From Litoribrevibacter euphylliae (GTDB taxonomy: Bacteria > Pseudomonadota > Gammaproteobacteria > Pseudomonadales > Litoribrevibacteraceae), in the NCBI RefSeq assembly GCF_042646085.1, contig NZ_JBHRSZ010000002.1:434001-498000 (forward strand): a DNA stretch of 64,000 bases. The letters are read 5' to 3'. Below, piece by piece: positions 18,943-27,622 of this stretch (position 1 is the stretch's first letter; each line of letters begins with the position of its first letter). The position numbers and the translations under genes were made by a program. The notes beneath the pieces were generated by a model. The model did no database searches. It saw nothing but the letters and a program-made list of their open reading frames with translations, and had not been told where the DNA came from.

Positions 18943-18962
18943 ATCTATTGTCATCACTAGAT
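18943..18962. promoter_or_regulatory. Probable LysR operator between qorB and lysR-type gene
   Basis: An interrupted palindrome, ATCTA, ten bases, TAGAT, sits in the 125-bp divergent intergenic region. It has the T-N11-A style expected of a LysR-type site. It is 28 bases before the regulator's ATG. Confidence 0.5.
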
Positions 18963-18990
18963 AGACATTACCGAATAGATTGATCGGATT

Positions 18991-19914
18991 ATGAGAACAA
19001 AAAATTTTACGATACTGAAGTTACTGGCCATTTTTGTCACCGTGATCGAATCCGGTAGCTTTGCCGAAGCCGCCAGACGATTACATTCCAGTCGCTCAAG
19101 AATCAGCGAACAAGTGGCTCAGCTGGAACAACATCTCGGCATCCGATTGATTCAGCGCTCTACCCGAAAGCTGTCCATCACCCCGGAAGGTCAGGAAATT
19201 TTTGACGAAGCCCAACAGCTACCTCAACTACTGAATAAGGTAGATGCCATAGCCTCACCTCAAACGCCAAAAGGCCGAGTCAGCATCACCATGAACACGG
19301 ACATTGCGGTCACACACTTTATTCCCGCCTTAGACGACTTTCATAACGCCTTTCCCGAGATAGAAATTGATTTGATTGCGGACGATTATCCGCTCGACTT
19401 AATTGAAGAGACCATTGATTTAGCCATTCGAATTGGCTTTCCAAAGGACGACTCACTGATCGCCCGCCCCATGTTTCAGGAAAGCTTCGGGATCTTTTGC
19501 ACCCCAGACTTTTTGAAAAAGAACGCACATAAAAACAAAACAGTACAATCCATTGAAGAACTCGAACAACTCAGATGGATTATCCTGAATCAGTCCACAC
19601 CGAATGGCCTGATCGAGTTGATACAAGATCAACAGAAAGTCCTCATACAGCCAAAGAGATATGATAAGTGCAACTCGCCAATGGCCATGCAACACATGAT
19701 CAAGGCTGGTCAAGGGGTTGGACTATTATTACCAACAACGGTTAAAGACGCGATCAAGAACCAATCATTGGTTCAATTATTTCCGGACATTCAATCCGCG
19801 CCCTTGGTGTTTTCATTGGTTTACCCTTCACGAAAACAAGTACCGTTAAGAGTTCGCTGTTTGATTGATTTTTTAATGAAGAGAAATATCTTTCACTCGC
19901 CTTTTAACGCATAG
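18991..19914 (+). CDS. LysR-family transcriptional regulator
   Basis: This 307-aa protein has the N-terminal winged helix-turn-helix (residues 5-65, 'SGSFAEAARRLHSSRSRISE', 'RLIQRSTRKLSITPEG') and a two-lobe effector domain (about 90-300). It most resembles the AaeR/DsdC-like broad group of LysR proteins near oxidoreductases. Its divergent place beside the QorB-like gene suggests that it controls that gene and itself; the inducer could be a quinone or electrophile, which is inference only. Confidence 0.88.
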   Translation: MRTKNFTILKLLAIFVTVIESGSFAEAARRLHSSRSRISEQVAQLEQHLGIRLIQRSTRKLSITPEGQEIFDEAQQLPQLLNKVDAIASPQTPKGRVSITMNTDIAVTHFIPALDDFHNAFPEIEIDLIADDYPLDLIEETIDLAIRIGFPKDDSLIARPMFQESFGIFCTPDFLKKNAHKNKTVQSIEELEQLRWIILNQSTPNGLIELIQDQQKVLIQPKRYDKCNSPMAMQHMIKAGQGVGLLLPTTVKDAIKNQSLVQLFPDIQSAPLVFSLVYPSRKQVPLRVRCLIDFLMKRNIFHSPFNA

Positions 19915-19929
19915 AGTAAGTGAAAAAGA

Positions 19930-20391
19930 TCAAAGCGGCACTTCCGTCGAGAACTTATTGCGGCGCATAGAAATCAACGTCCGAAACTTTCGCATGTTCG
20001 AATAGGAATACAGAACCTGTTCTGTAAAGGTTTGAAAGGCTTCCATGTCCGATACGTTCACAATCAACACAAAATCCACTTCACCCGTCACTTGATAACA
20101 CTGTGAGACTTCAGGTGTTGCTTTCACTCGACGGATGAACTCATCGTTCTTATCCGCACGATCACTCTCCATCTCAACTTCCACAATCATGGTGATACCA
20201 ATGCCCGCCTGCTTAAGATTAAGAATGGCAACGTTCTGCTCGATTACCCCAACTTCGTGAAGCCGTTTCACCCGCTTTAAGCAAGCCGGTGGCGATAGTC
20301 CAACGCGCTCTGCCAATGCTGCATTGGTGATTTTATTATCTTTTTGAAGAATACGTAGAATTCGACGATCTGTTTCAAGTAACTCAGCCAT
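19930..20391 (-). CDS. Lrp/AsnC-family transcriptional regulator
   Basis: This 153-aa protein has the Lrp helix-turn-helix (residues 5-60, 'DRRILRILQKDNKITNAALA', 'VGLSPPACLKRVKRL') and the RAM ligand-binding domain (about 70-145). Such proteins form octamers and sense amino acids or related small molecules. It is divergent from the gate-domain membrane protein gene with 120 AT-rich bases between them, a typical regulator-target layout. Confidence 0.9.
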   Translation of the reverse strand: MAELLETDRRILRILQKDNKITNAALAERVGLSPPACLKRVKRLHEVGVIEQNVAILNLKQAGIGITMIVEVEMESDRADKNDEFIRRVKATPEVSQCYQVTGEVDFVLIVNVSDMEAFQTFTEQVLYSYSNMRKFRTLISMRRNKFSTEVPL

Positions 20392-20511
20392 AAGTTAATT
20401 TTTCATCAACTGTTTTAATAAATTAGAAATAATATTAACTCTAGAGTTTAGATTAAGAAATTGAAAATTCTTCGCTTGGTTTACCATATTCAACCTAAGC
20501 GAGGAAAAATC

Positions 20512-21534
20512 ATGACAACATTTCTTAAAGGCATCCCCTTTTTCCAAGGGGCTTTTTATAAAGAATTGGGCAAGGAAATTTGGGAAGTATCCACCACCCT
20601 CTTCAAAATCATGATCCCAACGATTGTGGTGGTAAAGTTGCTCGAACTGATGGGGCTCCTAAAATACATCGCCATGCTGATCGGCCCAATCATGAGTTGG
20701 GTTGGACTACCAGAATCCATGGGCTTAGTTTGGGTCACAACCATCTTCACCAACATTTATGCGGGCATGCTGGTGTTCTTTTATGTGCAACAACATGAAG
20801 TTCTTACTGTTGCACAGGTCACCATTATTTCACTGTTGATGCTATTAGCCCATGGCCTGCCAGTCGAAGCCAGAATTGCACAACAAGCCGGTATTCGTTT
20901 AAGAATTACATTACTGCTGCGCATCGGTGGTGGACTGTTATTAGCCTGGATAACTCACCAAACTTACGATGCTTTCGATTACTTACAAACGCCGAGTGAA
21001 TTGTTATGGCAACCGGAGATTCCTGATGCCAGTTTATCCGGCTGGGCCGTTAGCCAGTTGGAAAGTCTCATCATTATCCAGCTGACCATTATCGTGCTAC
21101 TGACCTTTCTAAAAATTCTGAAAGTAATTGGTATCGAGCGTTTAATGCGGCTTCTGCTCTCTCCGATCCTTAAATTACTGGGCATCGGTAATCAGGCCAC
21201 ATCCATTACGATTATCGGTGTGACGCTGGGTCTGAGTTTCGGTGGCGGGTTGCTGATTTATGAGAGCCGTCAGGGTCACGTGTCCAAGCGTGATGTTTTT
21301 TCAGCCATGTGCTTATTGGCCTTGTGTCACAGCATTATCGAAGACACCTTGTTAGTCATGCTCTTAGGTGCGGATATTTCTGGGGTGCTCTGGGCTCGGT
21401 TGGCGTTTTCAGTGTTGGTCATTGCGCTGTTGACACGTGTGGTCAATCGACTGCCAGAGCACTTTTGGGATAAACACTTAACCAATCGGCATCTGAACAG
21501 ATCGTCCGATGAAACAGCCGTCCCGGCCAACTAA
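20512..21534 (+). CDS. Nucleoside-recognition (gate) domain membrane protein
   Basis: This 340-aa inner-membrane protein has about eight hydrophobic helices and two related halves, each opening with a gate-type segment ('VSTTLFKIMIPTIVVVKLLELMG' and a second around residues 195-240 ending 'LLSPILKLLGIG'). Gate-domain proteins are related to concentrative nucleoside and spore-maturation transporters; the cargo of this type is unknown. ATG 20512 is preceded by GCGAGGAAAAATC, while the upstream in-frame TTG 20461 has no support. The divergent Lrp gene probably controls it, hinting at an amino-acid-related substrate. Confidence 0.75.
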   Translation: MTTFLKGIPFFQGAFYKELGKEIWEVSTTLFKIMIPTIVVVKLLELMGLLKYIAMLIGPIMSWVGLPESMGLVWVTTIFTNIYAGMLVFFYVQQHEVLTVAQVTIISLLMLLAHGLPVEARIAQQAGIRLRITLLLRIGGGLLLAWITHQTYDAFDYLQTPSELLWQPEIPDASLSGWAVSQLESLIIIQLTIIVLLTFLKILKVIGIERLMRLLLSPILKLLGIGNQATSITIIGVTLGLSFGGGLLIYESRQGHVSKRDVFSAMCLLALCHSIIEDTLLVMLLGADISGVLWARLAFSVLVIALLTRVVNRLPEHFWDKHLTNRHLNRSSDETAVPAN

Positions 21535-21559
21535 GGCCGGGCTGCCCATGAAACCATGA

Positions 21560-22837
21560 TTAAGACATAGCGACCTTAAGCGCTTGATCAATATCGGCAA
21601 TGATATCGTCAATGTGCTCAATACCAATCGACAAACGTACCATTTCTTCGCTTACACCCGCAGACTTCAATTCTTCAGGTGATAGCTGACGGTGCGTTGT
21701 TGAAGCTGGGTGACACGCCAATGACTTAGCATCACCAATATTCACCAGACGCAAAATCATCTGTAGCGAATCGATAAACTTAGCACCCGCCGGTACGCCA
21801 CCTTTGATACCAAAACTTAGAATGCCCGATGCTTTACCCGAGGTAATCTTATCCGCCAAAGGACGGTACGGGCTGTTTTCCAAGCCAGCGTAATTTACCC
21901 AAGATACGGCTTCGTGCTGATCCAGATACTCGGCAACTTTCTGTGCGTTCTCACAATGACGTTCCATACGCAGAGACAAGGTTTCTAAACCTTGCATCAA
22001 TAAGAACGCACTGTGTGGCGCCATTGCTGCACCGGTATTACGAAGAGGAACAACGCGACAACGACCAATAAATGCCGCAGCGCCTAGTGCTTCGGTATAC
22101 ACCACACCGTGATAAGAAGGATCAGGCTCATTCAGAATTGGGAAACGCTCTTTATTTGCTGCCCAATCGAACTTACCAGAATCAACAATAGCGCCACCAA
22201 TGGTCGTACCATGACCACCAATGTACTTAGTCAAAGAATGAATCACGATGTCTGCTCCGTACTCAAACGGACGACATAGCACAGGCGTTGCTACCGTGTT
22301 ATCCACCATCAGTGGTACACCGTGACGATGAGCAATTTCAGCCAAACGCGCAATATCGACCACGTTACCTGCCGGATTACCGATCGACTCACAGAACATT
22401 AACTTAGTGTTCTCATCAATGGCTGCTTCCAACGCTTCATAGTCATCGTGCGCAGCAAAACGTACATCAATACCTTGCTTTGGTAAGGTATGAGCAAACA
22501 AATTATACGTCCCGCCATACAACTGACTGGTACTGACAATATTACTGCCGACGTTTGTAATGGCTTGAACTGCATAGGTAATTGCAGCCATCCCGGAAGC
22601 CACACATAACGCACCAATACCACCTTCCATGGCTGCAACGCGCTCTTCAAGCACTGCGGTGGTTGGGTTCATGATTCGTGTATAGATGTTGCCTGGAACC
22701 TTCAAATCAAATAAATCAGCGCCATGCTGAGTATCGTCAAAGGTATATGAAGTCGTTTGATAAATTGGTGTCGTGGCAGCATTAGTAGTCGGGTCGCCAT
22801 CATACCCTGCGTGTAACGCGATGGTTTCTAATTTCAT
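21560..22837 (-). CDS. metY: O-acetylhomoserine sulfhydrylase (MetY)
   Basis: This 425-aa PLP enzyme should make homocysteine from O-acetylhomoserine and sulfide. It carries the Cys/Met-metabolism family pattern: 'LHAGYDGDPTTNAATTPIYQT', 'YTRIMNPTTAVLEERVAAMEG', 'LMVDNTVATPVLCRPFEYGAD' and the PLP Lys204 in SLTKYIGGHGT. Length (425) fits O-acetylhomoserine aminocarboxypropyltransferase rather than the shorter MetB/MetZ. ATG 22837 fits the family start (MKLETIALHAGY); the in-frame TTG 22849 is less likely. A MITE-like element lies 44 bases upstream and may carry or disturb its promoter. No SAM riboswitch was recognised. Confidence 0.93.
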   Translation of the reverse strand: MKLETIALHAGYDGDPTTNAATTPIYQTTSYTFDDTQHGADLFDLKVPGNIYTRIMNPTTAVLEERVAAMEGGIGALCVASGMAAITYAVQAITNVGSNIVSTSQLYGGTYNLFAHTLPKQGIDVRFAAHDDYEALEAAIDENTKLMFCESIGNPAGNVVDIARLAEIAHRHGVPLMVDNTVATPVLCRPFEYGADIVIHSLTKYIGGHGTTIGGAIVDSGKFDWAANKERFPILNEPDPSYHGVVYTEALGAAAFIGRCRVVPLRNTGAAMAPHSAFLLMQGLETLSLRMERHCENAQKVAEYLDQHEAVSWVNYAGLENSPYRPLADKITSGKASGILSFGIKGGVPAGAKFIDSLQMILRLVNIGDAKSLACHPASTTHRQLSPEELKSAGVSEEMVRLSIGIEHIDDIIADIDQALKVAMS

Positions 22838-22880
22838 TATCTTCCCCAAGATGTTAGCTTATTGAGAATACTCTCATTAG

Positions 22881-23171
22881 GGAACCTCTGAACAAGTCCC
22901 TCTCTGCTCAGGCCTATAAGAGAAATGTCTATTTGAGGCGCGGTTTTGAAGGCATAACGGGTTACGTCAAAAAGCCGCAACAAAAAAGAGATATTTCTCT
23001 TAAGGCCCCGAAGGGCGGGGCTTGAAAAATGTTAGAACTGGTAACCACGTTATGTGTTGAACTTCTTGAAAAGGTCTCGGACTGAAGGTCTCGACATTCT
23101 CTACGAAGCTCGCCTTGTTCTAACACTTTTCTAGCGCCCGCTGAGCTAGAGCGGACTTGTTCAGAGGTTCC
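22881..23171. mobile_element. 291-bp MITE-like element with IS5-type ends
   Basis: The element starts GGAACCTCTGAACAAGTCC (22881-22899) and ends with the inverted copy (23153-23171). It is bordered by TTAG on the left (22877-22880) and CTAG on the right (23172-23175), which fits the 4-bp YTAR target of the IS5 subgroup; the ends also recall IS5 ends from memory. Inside are further inverted repeats (AAGAGAAAT near 22918 with ATTTCTCTT near 22998; TGTTAGAAC near 23030 with GTTCTAACA near 23117), so the RNA would fold strongly. It encodes no transposase. Confidence 0.75.
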
Positions 23172-23248
23172 CTAGCTTTATAACTTATTAATTTGTATCA
23201 ATAAACACATAAGAAGCTTTTGAGTGGGTCTATTTTTTAACAGACACA

Positions 23249-23279
23249 AAAAAGCGCCAACTAGTGTGGCGCTTTTTAA
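23249..23279. terminator. Terminator downstream of csp gene
   Basis: AAAAAGCGCCA, a 7-base loop, and TGGCGCTTTTT form a strong stem with A and T tracts on either side, just beyond the minus-strand cold-shock gene. It can work in both directions. Confidence 0.88.
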
Positions 23280-23296
23280 CCCATCTTAACAGGGTA

Positions 23297-23503
23297 TTAG
23301 ATTGCAGTTACATCTTCTGCTTGAGGACCTTTTTGGCCTTGGCTTATAGTGAATTGAACTTTCTGTCCCTCGGCCAGGGTTTTAAAACCATCGCCTTTAA
23401 TTGCACTGAAATGAACAAAGACATCAGGTCCGCTTTCTTGTTGAATAAAGCCAAAACCTTTTTGTTCGTTAAACCATTTCACCTGGCCTGTTTGTGTAGA
23501 CAT
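23297..23503 (-). CDS. CspA-family cold-shock protein
   Basis: This 68-aa single cold-shock domain protein binds single-stranded RNA/DNA and melts RNA structure. Both RNA-binding motifs are present: KGFGFI (RNP1) and VFVHFSA (RNP2), between 'GQVKWFNEQ' and 'GQKVQFTISQGQKGPQAEDV'. Size and order are standard. A long AT-rich region precedes the gene, so a structured cold-shock-type leader is possible. Confidence 0.96.
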   Translation of the reverse strand: MSTQTGQVKWFNEQKGFGFIQQESGPDVFVHFSAIKGDGFKTLAEGQKVQFTISQGQKGPQAEDVTAI

Positions 23504-24000
23504 ATTACTTTCCTAAAATTTCTGTATTTCTCACTTACGAGTGTTCAAGAGTTCGCCCCTTACCCCCGCACCAAGGCAACCCTTCGTCCCGATGATATGC
23601 ATACAGAAATGCTTTAACAGTTCACTCCGTAAACGCGCATATGCAACAAACAATGTCCTTGCCTGTTCATAACACTAGCTCGTTTCTAAAAGAAAAAAAA
23701 GCCATTTTGATTATATTTTCATCAATAATTTAATTTTGAGAAACGAGAGACTGAAGACCCGTTTTAGGGAAAGCCGCTGATTTCAAGCTATCCCAAAAGC
23801 CAGGAACTCTAAATTAAATCAATGGATAAGAAAGAAAACCTCCAAAACAGTCAGGTTTGATAAAAGGTAGTTACATCCCGAGTGCTTTTCTTAGCGCTGT
23901 ACATTGGTTGATCAGCACGCTTTAACATTCTCTCGCCAGAAATACTCGGCCCCCAAAGCAACACCAGAGCTAATTCACATTCACTCAAGCGTCGAACCGA
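23504..24000. other. Intergenic region holding the csp leader
   Basis: No gene is seen here. On the minus strand a TATAAT (complement of 23710-23715) lies about 200 bases before the csp start and could give a long 5' leader like that of cold-induced csp mRNAs. No matching -35 is clear. The rest is the downstream flank of the minus-strand binding-protein gene. Confidence 0.35.
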
Positions 24001-24921
24001 TTACTGAGTTTTCAATAATGTCTCTACCGACAACCAGTAATCCTCCCGATCTAAAGGCGTCTCTTTCGATAACAACGGATTCGAGAGATACAGCACCCTT
24101 CGCGGACTGTCCTTTAAAGCCTCAAATGCCTTTCGATGAAGCGGATGATTTAAGAGTAACGAGTCAAAGCTGCCATCGTTTAACGCAGCGTTTAATCCCA
24201 AAGTCAGACGCTCAGCCAGGCGCTTATCATTTTTATGAACAAAGAAATAAACCGGGGCGGGATAGACCAGCAATAGACTTGGTTCCACTTGCAGGTATTT
24301 ATGGCGAGTTGATAGCAGCTCTTCCCAAGCCTCCAGAATACCTCGTGGAAAATAATCGTATCGCCCATGATCGAGACGCTCAAAAATAGCCAGGTATTTT
24401 GAATCCGAGACGACCTGAAGGCCGTTATGTCGAAGGATACGAGTATCCGGCCAGTCATGCCCTTGAATGGCGGTAAAATGCGCTAAGTCCCGAAGTGTTC
24501 GAACTTCACTGAAGGCTTCCGCTTTGTCCTTATGAACGATTAACACGCGAAATCCAAGCAAGCCTTTCATCAACGGAATACGAATGGGTCTTGCCATGGT
24601 TTCTCGTGACTTGGATGTCATCGACCACACCACATCCAACTGCCCTTGCTGCAGGCTTTTGAACGCTCTTGCTTGAAATACCTGAGTCTTTGATTGTTCC
24701 AGTCGATAATCCCCAAACGCAGGCTTACTTTTCTCGAGAGCCAATTCCAATACGTCGAGAAAATACTGTTTTCGAACATCCACTCTATCTTCGGGCGGGA
24801 CATGTCGAATAACGTCTCCCGCTCCAACCATTGATGCGCCATAAAGCCATCCACTAAGGATGAACTGAAACATACCGACACCAGATGCGAGAACTATCCG
24901 AGTAATGAATTTGCTCTTCAT
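24001..24921 (-). CDS. Periplasmic binding-protein-like protein paired with BLUF gene
   Basis: This 306-aa exported protein has an N-terminal hydrophobic segment (residues 8-30) as signal peptide or anchor, then a family 3 binding fold: 'KQYFLDVLELALEKSKPAFGDY', 'LQQGQLDVVWSMTSKSRE', 'LLGFRVLIVHKDKAEAFSEV', 'GHDWPDTRILRHNGLQVV', 'LDHGRYDYFPRGILEAWEEL'. It is the second gene after the BLUF photoreceptor, 39 bases behind on the same strand, and no ABC partner is near. It may be a sensor or chaperone-like solute binder rather than a transport part. Ligand unknown. Confidence 0.68.
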   Translation of the reverse strand: MKSKFITRIVLASGVGMFQFILSGWLYGASMVGAGDVIRHVPPEDRVDVRKQYFLDVLELALEKSKPAFGDYRLEQSKTQVFQARAFKSLQQGQLDVVWSMTSKSRETMARPIRIPLMKGLLGFRVLIVHKDKAEAFSEVRTLRDLAHFTAIQGHDWPDTRILRHNGLQVVSDSKYLAIFERLDHGRYDYFPRGILEAWEELLSTRHKYLQVEPSLLLVYPAPVYFFVHKNDKRLAERLTLGLNAALNDGSFDSLLLNHPLHRKAFEALKDSPRRVLYLSNPLLSKETPLDREDYWLSVETLLKTQ

Positions 24922-24960
24922 TTATTCACCATTGCCATGAGCAAGAATAAAGAACCTGAG

Positions 24961-25416
24961 CTACTCCAAAGACGCTCGCCATCGCCCTTCTTCAAAAGCC
25001 TTTAGTAACGTCTTTGCTCGGCCTTCGGTTAAGGTGGTGAAACACTTGCGAGAATGAAAAAAGTCATTCATACCATCTAAGGCTTTGAGCTCATTACGGG
25101 AAATCCCTGAATATCCCATACTCCATTCTGAAAAGCTGCGTTCTTCGATGGGCTCATAAATAAGCTTTACTATGCGGTCGTGTCGGTTATCTTGAGCAAT
25201 GGCTTTAAAGAGCTCACCCACAACTTTGGCGTCCCCCTCAAGTACCTGAAAAAAAGAACCTTCATCATGAAGCAGCATGCCTGTCACTCCGAGCGACTCA
25301 TTACGTTGACGCGCTTTTTCCAACAAAATCATTAATTCATCATTCGACATTCCAGCCGAAGAAGCACTGGAATAAATAAGATGAACTAAGTTTTCATCTG
25401 AAACGTCTTCTGTCAT
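24961..25416 (-). CDS. BLUF-domain blue-light photoreceptor
   Basis: This 151-aa protein senses blue light through bound FAD. All key BLUF residues are present at family spacing: Tyr15 (LIYSS), Asn39 (ARQRNESLGVTGML), Gln57 (SFFQVLEG), Trp98 and Met100 (EWSMGY). The steps 24, 18, 41 and 43 equal those from Tyr21 to Asn45, and from Gln63 to Trp104 and Met106, of AppA as I remember them. The domain fills residues 9-105; a short 45-residue tail follows with no output domain, so it is a short BLUF that must act by contact with a partner. The binding-protein-like gene follows after 39 bases and is the obvious candidate operon partner. AGGGAAG precedes the ATG. Confidence 0.93.
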   Translation of the reverse strand: MTEDVSDENLVHLIYSSASSAGMSNDELMILLEKARQRNESLGVTGMLLHDEGSFFQVLEGDAKVVGELFKAIAQDNRHDRIVKLIYEPIEERSFSEWSMGYSGISRNELKALDGMNDFFHSRKCFTTLTEGRAKTLLKAFEEGRWRASLE

Positions 25417-25594
25417 TTGATGCTTCCCTATTCAATTGAAACTATGCATTTCAAGGCAGAAACTATACTTGTCAGAACTTCAAAATTAAGTGTAGAAAAC
25501 AAACTAGCAAAGACAACACAGCAAGAACTCAGCAGTCCATGATCCAAGGCAAAAGCAAAAGACGAATAATAGAAAGGTAGAAAATAAGAAGGAA

Positions 25595-25634
25595 AAACGT
25601 TGAGCCGGATCAGATCAATCCGAGCTCAACGTTT
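25595..25634. terminator. Strong hairpin between SPFH and BLUF genes
   Basis: AACGTTGAGC-CGGAT, a loop, and ATCCG-A-GCTCAACGTT form a long stem. It lies upstream of the minus-strand SPFH gene's end and downstream flank, in the 258-bp gap before the BLUF gene's start. It would end transcripts coming from the right-hand side or serve the SPFH message. Confidence 0.65.
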
Positions 25635-25674
25635 CTAATTAGGCAAGATGTCTAATGTAGAGAAGTAAGTTAGC

Positions 25675-27096
25675 TTAGCGATTCTTTGCCGTAGAAATAT
25701 CTCGATCGTAGCTTAGTCGCTTGGCTGCATCCAAAGTCAGCAACTGCATGAAAGCACGGGTTTCGGAGTCACCGCCTACAGGGGTATCACCCGCAGCACC
25801 AAACACATTGGTTGGTACAGCACGCTTCGCATAAGCATCGGCCCAAAGCTTCTGGATTTGAACTTCCGCATCCAGCTTTTGCGCCAAGGCGTTATCGGCA
25901 CGAAGAATTTCGCGTTTCTTATAAGCTTCTGCATCGGCCAAGGTTTTCACCGTCTGCGCTTCAATCTTGGCTTTATCCAGATTAATCTCAGCCGTTTCTT
26001 TTTCGATTTGCGCTTGCTCTTTTAGCTTTAACGCTTTAGTCAGTGCCAACTGTTTCTCGGTTTCCGCTTCCGTAGTACGCTGAATCTGCTCTACTTTCGC
26101 TTGCGCCTGACGCTCTGCAACTTCACGCTCACCTTTTGCAATAGCCAGTAAACGTTGTTCTTCTTCCTGAATACGTTGTTCACGAGCGATGGCGCGATCC
26201 GCAGATGCTTTCTGTTTCAGCTGCATACGCTCAACAAACTTGCTGTTTGGACGCATATTGGTGACACGAGCATCCACCACGGCAATCCCGAAGTTCACGA
26301 ATTTCTGATGCTTTTTCCTCGGCTGACCGTTTTCATCCAGCACCTTGTTCACGACAAACGCAATTTTCGCTTCGTCACCGTAAGTTTCCTGATTTTTCCC
26401 TAACGCAGCATTAGCCGATCCCTTCACCTTACGTTCTGAACGAATCATCACTTCTTCACGGCGTACTATGTAAATACCACTGGTCATCTGCTGTTCGAAT
26501 TCAGAATTAAACTCAGAACGTGCACCTGAGTAGTAGTTTTCAGCACTGAACAAAGAAGCGGTTGCTTGCAGAGTTTCTTTAAACGCTGGAATCAAAGCAG
26601 TACGCAGCAAGTTTTCAGGCGTACGATATTCATGGGTTAATTCAAGAAAAGACTCTTCATCACTTGGAATCGAAAAACGAACCGTTGCTTCTGCATCCGC
26701 GTCTACCTGGTCCAGAAACATGATGTTTAGCGGTGGCAAACCTGCGCTGGCTTCTGAAGTATCACGTTCTGCATACAATCCATCGGTAGAACCCGCTGCG
26801 GCCTGAACCGTCATCGCACGTTTCCAGGCATTGTATCGACCAAACGGATAGAATTTATATCCTGGCTCAGACACCACTTCTTCATCGCCCATCACAGTAC
26901 GTACGTGATACACATAGCCTGGTTCCGCGTAGAAGATGCCCGAACCAGTAAAGCCTAAACCAAACCCTATCGCAGCAATCGTTAAAATCAAACGCATTGC
27001 ACCTTTCGGAACGCGTTCTTTGTCTTTAATTCCAAAGTGGAGAAAAATTGCAATGATGATTGCTACGCCAGCAATCCCGAAACCAATTGAAGTCAT
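25675..27096 (-). CDS. SPFH/band 7 (prohibitin-like) membrane protein
   Basis: This 473-aa protein has two N-terminal membrane segments (residues about 2-22 and 35-57), a band 7/SPFH domain (about 60-265, including 'VDADAEATVRFSIPSDEESF') and a long Glu/Ala/Lys/Gln-rich coiled coil (about 290-400, 'AREQRIQEEEQRLLAIAKGE'). Such proteins build large membrane-bound cages or lipid-domain scaffolds and often guard FtsH-type proteases; no protease or NfeD gene is adjacent. AAGGAAT precedes ATG 27096. The role here is not known. Confidence 0.87.
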   Translation of the reverse strand: MTSIGFGIAGVAIIIAIFLHFGIKDKERVPKGAMRLILTIAAIGFGLGFTGSGIFYAEPGYVYHVRTVMGDEEVVSEPGYKFYPFGRYNAWKRAMTVQAAAGSTDGLYAERDTSEASAGLPPLNIMFLDQVDADAEATVRFSIPSDEESFLELTHEYRTPENLLRTALIPAFKETLQATASLFSAENYYSGARSEFNSEFEQQMTSGIYIVRREEVMIRSERKVKGSANAALGKNQETYGDEAKIAFVVNKVLDENGQPRKKHQKFVNFGIAVVDARVTNMRPNSKFVERMQLKQKASADRAIAREQRIQEEEQRLLAIAKGEREVAERQAQAKVEQIQRTTEAETEKQLALTKALKLKEQAQIEKETAEINLDKAKIEAQTVKTLADAEAYKKREILRADNALAQKLDAEVQIQKLWADAYAKRAVPTNVFGAAGDTPVGGDSETRAFMQLLTLDAAKRLSYDRDISTAKNR

Positions 27097-27622
27097 GGGC
27101 TAATTCCTTGTGCCATAGAGTGCTTACATGTTTATGTAATTAATTTTGTAGTTCATTGCTTAGAAACAGAGTGGATCAGTATTCGCTCCCTAAAGAGAAC
27201 CTAGCTACTGCGAAATTAGATAGCTACTCCGAATATCACTCTGTCCCGAATATCACTTCGTCAAAGCCGCGCCATTTTAGTCGAGCTCGTACTCAAATAG
27301 CCAGAAAATAGCCAGAACCAGTCATGCTAAAAAGCAGCTTTTCTCGAAAATCCTCTTTCTATGAACGCACTGAAAACTAACATCCCTGTTAAAACATTAA
27401 CCAGGAGGTCATATTTTTACCAAAACCATCATGGTTTTATACCTTTCTCGTAACAAAGTGTTAAAACATGGCGTAAGTTCACGTTTTCATGTGTCTAGAG
27501 TCTCTAAAATGCGCGGTGACAAAATACGTCACATTTACATAAAAATCTGACAATTTTTGGCGCCATACCTGATATTACTTTTTATTTCCCAATAAACTTT
27601 TTAACGTTGAAATAATAACTAC
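27097..27622. other. 526-bp intergenic region, no firm gene
   Basis: Divergent promoters for the SPFH gene and the 159-aa gene should be here. A perfect Shine-Dalgarno AGGAGGT (27403-27409) has no start codon at the right distance; the nearest ORF begins at ATG 27431 and ends at 27550 (39 codons, basic, no family). I cannot support it as a gene. Confidence 0.35.

Noticed and set aside
22838..22880. SAM riboswitch before metY
   Set aside because: No SAM-type core or terminator layout is visible; the upstream space is taken by the MITE-like element.
23264..23617. 117-codon plus-strand frame across the csp gene
   Set aside because: It is antisense to a clear cold-shock protein and has no family.
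23904..24389. 161-codon plus-strand frame
   Set aside because: It is antisense to the binding-protein-like gene of the BLUF operon, with no domain of its own.
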